In this document: piece after piece, positions 1 to 5,800 of the stretch
Layout of the letters: every line of letters starts with the position of its first letter
Position numbering within the stretch: the first letter of the stretch is position 1
Source of the DNA: Sulfuricurvum sp. IAE1
GTDB taxonomy: Bacteria > Campylobacterota > Campylobacteria > Campylobacterales > Sulfurimonadaceae
Direction of reading: 5' to 3'
DNA: 13,377 bases
Assembly: GCA_945867285.1 (NCBI GenBank)
Contig: CAMBHX010000036.1
Coordinates: 1-13,377, forward strand
Made by a program: the position numbers and the translations under genes
Notes under the pieces: model-generated
Told to the model about the DNA's origin: nothing
The model's database searches: none
What the model saw: only the letters and a program-made list of their open reading frames with translations

Positions 1-221
1 AAAGAAGTCACGGCTTCTGACATTCCTATGCCTATGGCAAGCACCATGAAAAACACAGAGGCCGACAAAGAAAGCGCTGCGAGCGCCTGAGTCGAAACAA
101 GTCCAGCAAAAAAAGTATCAGTAACATTGAACATCGTATGAAAAAAATACCCTACTACAGCAGGCACAGCTAGTTTTGCGATATGCTGCTTAATGTTACC
201 CTGCGTTAGGTCTATGTGCAT
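1..221 (-). CDS. MATE family efflux transporter, N-terminal part (runs off window)
   Basis: Reading the minus strand from the ATG at 219-221 gives 73 open codons to the window edge. The protein starts MHIDLTQGNIKQHIAKLAVP and continues through a first membrane helix, then FNVTDTFFAGLVST and a second hydrophobic stretch ending in GIGMSEAVTS. The opening 'LTQGNI..H' followed by 'LA.P...G......N..DT.F.G' is typical of MATE multidrug/Na+ or H+ antiporters of the inner membrane. An AAGAG at 227-231 lies 5 nt before the ATG. The weak promoter-like TACTAT on the minus strand (250-255) is only a guess. The gene is last in the minus-strand series and separated from the HEPN gene by about 320 nt. The substrate cannot be told. 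Only the first two helices are visible, so integrity of the gene is unknown. Confidence 0.85.
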   Translation of the reverse strand, partial: MHIDLTQGNIKQHIAKLAVPAVVGYFFHTMFNVTDTFFAGLVSTQALAALSLSASVFFMVLAIGIGMSEAVTS

Positions 222-352
222 GTTGGCTCTTGGTGTTGAATTGTTTGGGATAGTACTTGACGAGGGCTTTGCTTTGGCTAAAACATTCTGATAGTCAATA
301 TATGTTTTTGCACCAACAGAAAAAAGGTACAGGCTACTTCAATAGACACAAA

Positions 353-501
353 CCCATTCCATATCTTTGCGCTTTTTGCATTCTAATGCAACATATTGTA
401 TTCAATATTATTCACAATATCAATACAACAGCATTAAATCATTTCTCCAAAATATAAAGATTACAGCTTTTGTGACACGATTCATTGCATCGCTCTTTGA
501 G
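353..501. repeat. Direct repeat copy 1 (NYN-gene 3' end plus downstream flank)
   Basis: Positions 353-482 match 1479-1608 without gaps (offset 1126 nt), 119 of 130 positions identical by my count. Similarity then falls, with a last matching block CTTTGAG at 495-501. The unit contains two inverted repeats conserved in both copies: TTGCATT-CT-AATGCAA (376-391) and TTGTATT...AATACAA (396-428), the latter with further internal pairing in this copy. The repeat overlaps the last codons of the NYN gene in copy 2, so copy 1 carries a detached gene tail. The rest of the gene-free stretch 222-545 shows nothing else convincing apart from the hairpin at 523-545. Confidence 0.9.
439..501 (-). pseudogene. 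3'-terminal remnant of a NYN-domain gene paralogue
   Basis: On the minus strand this stretch reads LKERCNESCHKSCNLYILEK and a TGA stop (439-441). The intact gene at 1565-2290 ends LKERFLQACHESCNLYILEK. The two have the same length and stop position, with substitutions concentrated in the middle. Nothing of the remaining 220 or so residues is found upstream, because the HEPN gene lies there. This is therefore the detached tail of a second NYN gene copy. It is too short to encode anything by itself. Confidence 0.75.
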
Positions 502-522
502 TCTCGCGAAAAGTGAACATGT

Positions 523-545
523 ATAAAGTAGCCTGTCTACTTTAT
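523..545 (-). terminator. Hairpin directly after HEPN gene stop codon
   Basis: A perfect 9-bp inverted repeat, ATAAAGTAG-CCTGT-CTACTTTAT, begins at the base next to the TAG stop (546-548) of the HEPN gene. Position suits a transcription end or 3' stabilising hairpin, but no T-run follows on the minus strand and the stem is AT-rich. Intrinsic termination is therefore uncertain. Confidence 0.4.
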
Positions 546-1286
546 CTAAATCTTTTTATACTCAAGCTGTATCGCTTGAACATCAAACCGATCATCGTAG
601 CTTAAGAGTGTTTTCAAATCATTCAGTACATTGACAACATCTGATTTGCTCATTCGTTGCTTACTGTATTTCGGGTTTGATTTAATACTCTCCCCAATAC
701 GGCGATGATGACAAATATCGTTTCTCGCATTTCTGATAATAGAAAATAGCCCTTTGATTTGCTGCTTATTCCCATATTTCGGCTTACCATCGGCGGCAAG
801 TATTTTTTCTTTTTTGATGAATGCTTCAAAGATATTCCCGAATCTCGAACCATTTAAAAATACCAGCTCTAGTGTTCCGAAAGATATACTGTTTAGTGCC
901 TGAGACGGTTTTAATGTTTTTCGTATTTCTGAGGTTTGGAAATCTTTTAAATCTGCCATAACGGGATCAAGATGCCATTGCGTACCATACGCTTTCACCA
1001 TTCTGTGATTGACGAATGTTCGTAAAAACGCCTCAAACTGGCTAATCTGAATATAGAGCCAATAATACTGATTCGTGATGTTTTTTATCTCTTCAAAATA
1101 TTGTGCAACAGTGTAATGTTTGCCTATAGGAACTATTTTTTTATTGTGTGTCAAAGCTTTAGCACTGTCTTCGAGAATGAATTTTTCTTTTTGACGGACG
1201 AGCTGCAAGGCAATTTTTGTCTCGCTATACCGTGTGGGTACAATATTGTTAGCTAATAATATTTGTTTGAAATGCCTATGATTCAT
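546..1286 (-). CDS. Abi_2/AbiF-like HEPN-domain abortive infection protein
   Basis: The 246-residue protein has the layout of Abi_2/AbiD/AbiF proteins. An amphipathic helical region at about 60-100 (FEAFLRTFVNHR) is followed by a SFGTLE block at 135-140, matching the family 'SFGTLS' motif. The HEPN signature RNARNDICHHRR lies at 185-196. R188 and H193 form the R-x4-H catalytic motif of HEPN ribonucleases. The known family role is growth arrest or abortive infection through RNA cleavage in the cytoplasm; that this copy does so is inference. There is no signal peptide or membrane segment. The ATG is the first possible start because an in-frame TAA immediately precedes it; ribosome binding is weak (AGG about 9 nt upstream). 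The gene lies between two direct repeats, 278 nt downstream of the NYN gene and on the same strand. An accessory, transferable defence gene fits best. Confidence 0.83.
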   Translation of the reverse strand: MNHRHFKQILLANNIVPTRYSETKIALQLVRQKEKFILEDSAKALTHNKKIVPIGKHYTVAQYFEEIKNITNQYYWLYIQISQFEAFLRTFVNHRMVKAYGTQWHLDPVMADLKDFQTSEIRKTLKPSQALNSISFGTLELVFLNGSRFGNIFEAFIKKEKILAADGKPKYGNKQQIKGLFSIIRNARNDICHHRRIGESIKSNPKYSKQRMSKSDVVNVLNDLKTLLSYDDRFDVQAIQLEYKKI

Positions 1287-1318
1287 TTAAGTTGCCTGAC
1301 TGTATAATTTTATCACTC

Positions 1319-1382
1319 CTCAGAGGGTGTCGAATCGCTCAAGATATTTGACTGTATCAGCTTCGAGCTGAAACTCTCTGAG
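1319..1382 (-). ncRNA. Candidate nested stem-loop upstream of HEPN gene
   Basis: Two nested perfect inverted repeats lie 33 to 96 nt before the HEPN start. The outer pair is CTCAGAG (1319-1325) with CTCTGAG (1376-1382), and the inner pair is TCAGCT-TCG-AGCTGA (1357-1371). Transcribed leftward, the inner hairpin is tight and the outer stem closes over it with an unpaired stretch of about 31 nt. AbiF-type HEPN nucleases have, as I recall, been reported with small RNA antitoxins encoded next to them, which makes structure here worth noting. No promoter or terminator defines a transcript. The same bases also read as a possible protein tail, so an RNA gene is only a hypothesis. Confidence 0.25.
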
Positions 1383-1421
1383 ATTATTCCTGCAAAACTC
1401 CAAAATCTTCTCAAGTATTAG
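1320..1421 (-). pseudogene. Possible C-terminal gene fragment (start-less open frame)
   Basis: On the minus strand an open frame of 33 codons follows an in-frame TAA (1422-1424) and ends at TGA (1320-1322). It reads like protein: after LEKILEFCRNNLREFQ come LEADTVKYLERFDTL, with a regular amphipathic helical pattern. There is no ATG, GTG or TTG start near its beginning. It could be the tail of a gene lost when the repeat-flanked segment was assembled, or a chance open frame. I do not recognise the family. Confidence 0.3.
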
Positions 1422-1478
1422 TTACGCATATTGTATCCGAAGCCCTTAAAATTTAGATTTATGCGACAAATCTATTCG

Positions 1479-1627
1479 CCCATTCCATATCTTTGTGCTT
1501 TTTGCATTCTAATGCAAGATATTGTATTCAATATTATCCATACTATCAATACAACAGCATCAAATCATTTTTCCAAAATATAAAGGTTACAGCTCTCGTG
1601 ACACGCTTGCAAGAAGCGCTCTTTGAG
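1479..1627. repeat. Direct repeat copy 2 (overlaps intact NYN gene end)
   Basis: This is the partner of the repeat at 353-501. It covers the last 21 codons of the NYN gene (1565-1627) and 86 nt beyond its stop. The small palindrome TTGCATT-CT-AATGCAA is unchanged (1502-1517), and the outer arms TTGTATT/AATACAA are also unchanged (1522-1528 and 1548-1554), although the bases between them differ. Retention of the arms while the loop drifts hints that the hairpins matter, possibly as the 3' end of the NYN transcript. Confidence 0.9.
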
Positions 1628-2290
1628 CTCTCGATCAAACGAGAGGAGATAGACGTTGGCACTTTTTAAATCCAATGTTTTCAAATGTTCCAGTAATATA
1701 TCATCTGCAACGTTTTTACCGTGATTGCATTTGGTAAAATTAAAAGAGTTGAGCGTTTTTTTATAGTCATACAGCTCCGCTTCCCACTCTTTGCGAAACA
1801 GATAAAGCGAATCAGGATTGGCTGCTACATAGATGTGTTCATCGGGCAGATCAAACTTTTCGATTACATCGTTGAACATCGAACCAATGTTGGAAAAATT
1901 TTCGATATCCCAAAATAGATAGTCACCATTGGCTTTGGTAGCATGTTCCTTGTTAATGAGGGTCAAGCGTTTTGAAATGTTGTAATGATTATGGGCAATA
2001 TCGTTGGTGAGTTCGATCGAGTTCTTTAGCTTCACTGCATCGTCAACATTGAACCCAATCATTTTTCCAAGCTCTATAAACAGCTCAATATCCTCAAGTT
2101 CCGCCCTTGCTCCCCCTTTTTGATAACTTTCGAGCTGTTTTTGACGATAAGAGGGGATAATGAGTCCAATATCAATAGACTTTTTAGTCCCAAATGCGAT
2201 ACATACTTTTGATACAACACGTGCAGCAGCGGCATTATCAGGCACTTCAACTGAACCATAATATTTTTGATTTATAATTATTTTTTGCAT
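1565..2290 (-). CDS. NYN/PIN-like domain protein, putative ribonuclease
   Basis: The 241-residue protein has an unrecognised N-terminal half (1-120) and a C-terminal NYN-type (LabA/DUF88, PIN-like) fold at about 123-240. The acidic positions expected of the metal-binding site are visible: D128 in FWDIENF, with the family's following Asn at N131; D196 and D197 in KNVADDILLEHL; and D219 in YLLSFDREL. NYN proteins are cytoplasmic Mg2+-dependent ribonucleases in known cases; activity here is inferred. No membrane segment is seen. The ATG at 2288-2290 has no Shine-Dalgarno site, and a TACAAT -10-like box lies only 5 nt before it, so the message may be leaderless. It is the first gene of the minus-strand accessory region, with the HEPN nuclease gene next downstream. 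A broken tail of a paralogue lies at 439-501. Two putative RNases side by side suggest a defence locus. Confidence 0.68.
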   Translation of the reverse strand: MQKIIINQKYYGSVEVPDNAAAARVVSKVCIAFGTKKSIDIGLIIPSYRQKQLESYQKGGARAELEDIELFIELGKMIGFNVDDAVKLKNSIELTNDIAHNHYNISKRLTLINKEHATKANGDYLFWDIENFSNIGSMFNDVIEKFDLPDEHIYVAANPDSLYLFRKEWEAELYDYKKTLNSFNFTKCNHGKNVADDILLEHLKTLDLKSANVYLLSFDRELKERFLQACHESCNLYILEK

Positions 2291-2295
2291 GGGGC

Positions 2296-2301
2296 ATTGT
2301 A
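2296..2301 (-). promoter_or_regulatory. -10-like box for NYN gene
   Basis: TACAAT on the minus strand lies 5 nt before the ATG of the NYN gene. If used, transcription would begin at or next to the start codon, giving a leaderless mRNA, consistent with the absence of a ribosome binding site. No clear -35 is seen, as is usual in Campylobacterota. Confidence 0.3.
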
Positions 2302-2372
2302 GCGTTTAAAGCTTTGGGGGCTCTTTTGAGCTATTGATTAATTTATAATCATCTAGATGTCTGCATTTTCAT

Positions 2373-2400
2373 TATAATACTACCAAATATTACAGGAGGA
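2373..2400 (+). promoter_or_regulatory. -10 box and ribosome binding site for sensor gene
   Basis: A consensus TATAAT at 2373-2378 is followed by a strong AGGAGGA at 2394-2400, placed 4 nt before the ATG at 2405. The gap from the -10 box leaves room for a leader of about 20 nt. The 114-nt divergent region 2291-2404 also contains a GATTA-ATTTA-TAATC inverted repeat. Confidence 0.5.
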
Positions 2401-2404
2401 AGTC

Positions 2405-3262
2405 ATGCAAGATCTAGCTAAAAGTTATCATGCCAATGCTGTATTTATACAAAAATTCATCCTCTCTACTTTGGGGAACGTCAATTTAAAAGTTCTCAAC
2501 ACGGGACTCATAGAACGTCTCTATAAAACATTTCCCTCATTGGAGTTACTCTACAAATGCGACGAAGGATTTGTCCAGAACTCACCCAACATCTATGCCA
2601 CTACCCAAGACCAACAACATATCGGTGCTGACAGGTCATATTTGGTTGACGAATCAAAAATCCAACAAGGATATTTCATCAGTGAACCCTACATCTCCAC
2701 CGCTACTGGCTACTTGTGTATTACGGTCATTTATACTGTGGGTGACGGATATCTATTTTTGGATTTTAGACTGCGTAAACTGCTGGAACGATTTGATCTC
2801 ATCGAAAAAAACGACCTCTTTAAGCTGCTCAATCGAACCTCGTATTTACTCATAGGGGGAGGATTATTATTTTTTGGCGTCTTTGTTGTCCTCTATGGAT
2901 TTTATACCTTTGCGGGCTATTTGTTCGGAACTGAGCCTCTCTCTATTGATGCCGTATTTAAACCGATTATTGCTTTGACTCTGGGATTGGCAGTTTATGA
3001 TTTGGGCAAAACTATCGTAGAACAAGAAGTTATCCCACGAACACAACATGTTAGTAATACGTTTAACCCCAAAACATTACTCAATTTTTCAGTCTCTATT
3101 ATCATCGCTTTACTTATTGAAGCACTACTGGTGGTCTTTAAAATCTCACTTCATAACTACAAAGATCTACCCTATGCATCAACACTGGTTGGAGCACTTG
3201 CATTGTTACTGCTGGTCTTTGCTATCTTTGTCTATATTATCCGTAAAACGGACAAAGAATAA
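2405..3262 (+). CDS. PDC/Cache-like sensor domain protein with C-terminal membrane helices
   Basis: The 285-residue protein has an N-terminal region (about 1-125) resembling a PDC/Cache ligand-sensing domain. The clearest stretch is GADRSYLVDES (74-84) followed by GYFISEPYISTATGYLCIT (89-107), the 'R.Y......SEPY.S..TG...IT' pattern of these domains. Hydrophobic segments follow at about 146-171, 184-198 (weaker), 226-246 and 260-279, with a short basic tail. No signal peptide or membrane segment precedes the sensor region, so unlike most Cache proteins the domain may face the cytoplasm. No kinase, methyl-accepting or cyclase output domain is present. I recall similar proteins scattered through Campylobacterota as PDC sensor proteins of unknown function. 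The start is fixed by AGGAGGA at 2394-2400. It stands alone, divergent from the NYN gene and 211 nt before the PAS-GGDEF-EAL gene. The ligand is unknown. Confidence 0.6.
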   Translation: MQDLAKSYHANAVFIQKFILSTLGNVNLKVLNTGLIERLYKTFPSLELLYKCDEGFVQNSPNIYATTQDQQHIGADRSYLVDESKIQQGYFISEPYISTATGYLCITVIYTVGDGYLFLDFRLRKLLERFDLIEKNDLFKLLNRTSYLLIGGGLLFFGVFVVLYGFYTFAGYLFGTEPLSIDAVFKPIIALTLGLAVYDLGKTIVEQEVIPRTQHVSNTFNPKTLLNFSVSIIIALLIEALLVVFKISLHNYKDLPYASTLVGALALLLLVFAIFVYIIRKTDKE

Positions 3263-3373
3263 TGCTCTCATCTGCCTATGAAGATACGATATGTGCGTGC
3301 ATATAGCTCTTCACACAATCGAGTACTGACTTTTTTCGTATCCAAATTATCAGTACCTCACTGATATAAAGTC

Positions 3374-3393
3374 ACATTTAATAACTTAAATGT
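3374..3393. promoter_or_regulatory. Perfect inverted repeat upstream of PAS-GGDEF-EAL gene
   Basis: ACATTTAA-TAAC-TTAAATGT is a perfect 8-bp palindrome with a 4-nt spacer, 81 nt before the gene start. Its AT-rich character and position suit an operator rather than a terminator. A TATCAT -10-like box (3437-3442) and GAAAGGG before the ATG at 3474 complete the upstream region. The regulator is unknown. Confidence 0.35.
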
Positions 3394-3473
3394 AATTAAA
3401 ATGATATTTTTTAGTTTTATTTAAACAAACAATCCTTATCATATTAGCAGTAGCTTTCTAGAAAGGGTTTTAG

Positions 3474-5111
3474 ATGTCGCAACCTACATTGGAAAGTGTT
3501 CGTTTACAAGAAATTCTCGAGCATTCTCCCGATGGTATGTTTACAATTGATATGGATATGCTTATTCAGTATGTCAATCCTGCTTTTTGCAGGATATTAG
3601 GCTATACTGAAAATGAATTGTATGGAACATCCATTACCGACCATCTTGGCAACCTCAGTATCTTGGGTACATGTATGGCAAATGTTGAAGCTTGTGGTCA
3701 TTGCAACGATCAAGAAACTATTTTTATACGAAAAGATGGTTCCATCGTTCATATTTCCAAAAATGTTCAAGCACTTTACAATCAAGAAGGAAAAATTCAC
3801 CGCATACTCGTAAGTATTCGCGATATGACTGCACTGCATCAGCTCAATAAAGAGCTTATGGAATCCAAGCATGATCCCCTTACGAACCTCCCTAACCGAA
3901 GAAAACTTTTAAGCGATATTGATGATATTACTTCCGCCTTTCATATTGTTCTACTCAATATTGACAGTTTTAAAGAGGTAAATAGTTTTTATGGACACAA
4001 GCTTGCGGATCAACTTCTCATCGCTTTTGCTACTGAGTTGATTAGTTATGCGAAAACAATGAAAGTGTCAACAGTCTACAAGCTTCCTGTTGATGAATAT
4101 GTTATTCTCGTAAAAAGTGTCTGCAGCCAAGAAGAAATATCTCAATGCATCACCAGCCTGTCTCATCATCTTAATAAAAAAATATTCACCGTGGCCGATC
4201 AAGAAATCAGTTTGAACGTCACTATCGGTATCGCCGGATGTAATTTTGATGAGAATCAAATCGAAGATAAAAAAGAAGCGATAGCCTATGCAGATATGGC
4301 ACTGAAACTTGCGAAAAAAACACGGAAAAATTATCTTTATTACGATGAAGCTTTTCATATTAAAGAGGATTATGAGAACAATTTGTCTTGGATTAAACGT
4401 CTTCGAAACGCCATTGAAGAAGACAGGGTCTTCCCTTTTTATCAACCTATCGTTAATGCTAAGACTTTAAAGGTAGAGAAATATGAAGCATTAATTCGTA
4501 TTATCGAAGAAGATGGAACTATTATCCCTCCGATCGAATTTTTGGAAATCTCTAAAAAAGTCAGACTGTACCATCAGCTGACAAAAATCATGCTTGATAA
4601 GGTTATTGAAGAACTGCCCCATCACCCACTGATACAATGTTCTATCAATCTCTCCATCGAAGACATCAATGATAGTTTTATGAATGATTATATCGTTGAT
4701 ACCATAAAACATTCTCCCTATGCGCATCAAATTATTTTTGAAATTTTAGAATCCGAAGGAATTGAGAATTATGAGACCGTTAATCAATTTATCACCGAAG
4801 TAAAAAAATATGGTGTTAAAATTGCCATTGATGATTTTGGTGCTGGATATTCTAATTTTGTTTACATTACCAAACTGGATATTGATTACATCAAAATTGA
4901 CGGTTCCATCATCCGGACCATCCATGCCAATACTACATCACAAATTATAACTAAAACAATCATTGATTTTGCAAGCCAACTCAATATTCAAACCATTGCT
5001 GAATTTGTCAGTAACGATAATATCTACAATTATGTCAAACATTTACCCTTAACACATTTACAAGGCTATTATTTCGGTGAGTCTGCTGCGAAGATAACTA
5101 CCGCACTATAA
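3474..5111 (+). CDS. PAS-GGDEF-EAL protein, probable c-di-GMP phosphodiesterase with degenerate GGDEF
   Basis: The 545-residue protein has no signal peptide or membrane helix and should be cytoplasmic. Domain order is PAS (about 8-120), GGDEF (about 132-292) and EAL (about 303-545). The cyclase motif is PVDEY (205-209) instead of GGDEF, so diguanylate cyclase activity is unlikely; the domain may only bind nucleotide or regulate. The EAL domain keeps YEAL (337-340), N392, E423 and E426 (FEILES), DDFGAGYS (453-460), K474 and Q530. The usual AEGVE loop reads AEFVS (509-513), so its first Glu (E510) is kept and the second is Ser. Hydrolysis of c-di-GMP remains likely but not certain. The PAS domain has an unusual Cys group, C67, C74 and C77, where a redox or metal ligand could sit. 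The start is supported by GAAAGGG 6 nt upstream. A single-gene transcript is likely. Confidence 0.93.
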   Translation: MSQPTLESVRLQEILEHSPDGMFTIDMDMLIQYVNPAFCRILGYTENELYGTSITDHLGNLSILGTCMANVEACGHCNDQETIFIRKDGSIVHISKNVQALYNQEGKIHRILVSIRDMTALHQLNKELMESKHDPLTNLPNRRKLLSDIDDITSAFHIVLLNIDSFKEVNSFYGHKLADQLLIAFATELISYAKTMKVSTVYKLPVDEYVILVKSVCSQEEISQCITSLSHHLNKKIFTVADQEISLNVTIGIAGCNFDENQIEDKKEAIAYADMALKLAKKTRKNYLYYDEAFHIKEDYENNLSWIKRLRNAIEEDRVFPFYQPIVNAKTLKVEKYEALIRIIEEDGTIIPPIEFLEISKKVRLYHQLTKIMLDKVIEELPHHPLIQCSINLSIEDINDSFMNDYIVDTIKHSPYAHQIIFEILESEGIENYETVNQFITEVKKYGVKIAIDDFGAGYSNFVYITKLDIDYIKIDGSIIRTIHANTTSQIITKTIIDFASQLNIQTIAEFVSNDNIYNYVKHLPLTHLQGYYFGESAAKITTAL

Positions 5112-5221
5112 AATCCTCGCACCAGCACATCCATCCCATCCCTAGCCTCTTCCACCTTCTGAAAAACAAAGCGTTAATAACAACAATCGTCTATTTTTGA
5201 ATCTCACATAGGAGTTTCATC

Positions 5222-5269
5222 ATGAAAAGTTTGAACTTAGTCGGAAAAGCGTTTTGTTGCTATCACTAG
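5222..5269 (+). pseudogene. 15-codon reading frame with strong RBS (leader peptide or broken signal-peptide gene)
   Basis: AGGAG at 5210-5214 lies exactly 7 nt before an ATG that opens MKSLNLVGKAFCCYH and a TAG. The lysine start and hydrophobic turn look like the beginning of a signal peptide. Adding one T to the GTTTTG run at 5251-5256 would extend the frame as KAFLLLSLAKTVF, a typical hydrophobic core, before running into the end of msrB. The simplest reading is the 5' end of a secreted-protein gene broken by a frameshift and cut off by the msrB junction. A functional micropeptide or leader peptide is the alternative. Its last codons form part of the hairpin at 5257-5272. Confidence 0.4.
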
Positions 5270-5296
5270 CAAAAACAGTATTTATCCGACTTTTTT
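5240..5296 (+). terminator. Terminator-like nested hairpin with T-run between EAL gene and msrB
   Basis: The outer arms GTCGGA (5240-5245) and TCCGAC (5285-5290) are perfect complements and are followed by TTTTTT (5291-5296). Inside lies a perfect TTGCTA-TCAC-TAGCAA hairpin (5257-5272), flanked by GTTT and AAAC that can also pair with a bulge. Read rightward this resembles an intrinsic terminator for the PAS-GGDEF-EAL gene or the small frame within it. The T-run is the antisense of the last codons of msrB. Confidence 0.4.
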
Positions 5297-5725
5297 CAAT
5301 GCGACAGCATTGATACAATAGCGTAATCCACTGGGTGCTGGACCATCGGGGAATACGTGTCCTAGATGTGCATCACAGACATTACACACCGTCTCCACAC
5401 GAATCATCCCATGGCTTTCATCACTGTTGTAGGCAATCGCTTCGGGAGTCAAAGGCTGATTGAACGATGGCCATCCCGTACCTGAATCAAATTTATCCGA
5501 TGCATTAAACAACAACGCATTACAGCACACACACGCATAAATACCAGGTTCAAACTTGGTACACATCTCAGAGCTAAACGGGCGTTCCGTTCCTGCTGTT
5601 CGTGTGACACGATATTGTTCTTCGCTCAATTGTTCTCGCCATTCAAACGTTGTTTTTTCCACTCGTTTTACTGGGGGTACATTTCCCTCTCGTGATAATC
5701 GTACAACTTCTTTCCAATTCAACAT
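5282..5725 (-). CDS. msrB: Peptide-methionine (R)-S-oxide reductase
   Basis: The 147-residue protein is a full-length single-domain MsrB, which reduces the R-epimer of methionine sulfoxide in oxidised proteins using thioredoxin. The catalytic cysteine is C137 in GLRYCINA. Two CxxC pairs that hold the structural zinc are C65-C68 (CVCC) and C114-C117 (CNVC). Hallmark blocks FDSGTGWPSF (79-88), SHGMIRVE (104-111) and DAHLGHVFPDGPAPSGLRYC are intact. C55 is an additional cysteine that might serve as resolving cysteine, but I cannot confirm this. There is no signal peptide, so it should act in the cytoplasm. AGGGAG lies about 7 nt before the ATG. It is a single gene, convergent with the PAS-GGDEF-EAL gene and not fused to msrA. 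Confidence 0.97.
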   Translation of the reverse strand: MLNWKEVVRLSREGNVPPVKRVEKTTFEWREQLSEEQYRVTRTAGTERPFSSEMCTKFEPGIYACVCCNALLFNASDKFDSGTGWPSFNQPLTPEAIAYNSDESHGMIRVETVCNVCDAHLGHVFPDGPAPSGLRYCINAVALKKVG

Positions 5726-5800
5726 TTCAAAACTCCCTTTTTAGCATAGAGTAGCGTACACTTCTTGTTCTTTGGATTAATGAGATAGGTTAAAAAATTC

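Noticed and set aside
257..457. 66-codon plus-strand open frame
   Set aside because: It lies across the direct repeat and the NYN tail remnant on the other strand, has no ribosome binding site, and its translation has no domain-like pattern. Copy 2 of the repeat does not support it as a gene.
353..1627. CRISPR array or insertion sequence as explanation of the repeats
   Set aside because: There are only two copies 1.1 kb apart, no regular spacers, no transposase and no terminal inverted repeats or target duplications at the ends.
3263..3350. Short open frames after the sensor gene: a 14-codon plus-strand frame starting at the TAATG overlap (3262), and a minus-strand frame ending in CEELYARTYRIFIGR
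   Set aside because: Both are very short, lack comparison support and lie on opposite strands over the same bases. At most one could be real, and nothing decides between them.
3323..3356. GTACTGA...TCAGTAC inverted repeat as terminator of the sensor gene
   Set aside because: It has only 7-bp arms 20 nt apart, with the T-run in the loop rather than after the stem.
5069..5173. Minus-strand open frame reading QKVEEARDGMDVLVRGF across the end of the EAL gene
   Set aside because: It is protein-like, but most of it overlaps or abuts a certain gene, it has no ribosome binding site, and it is only 35 codons long. Probably chance.
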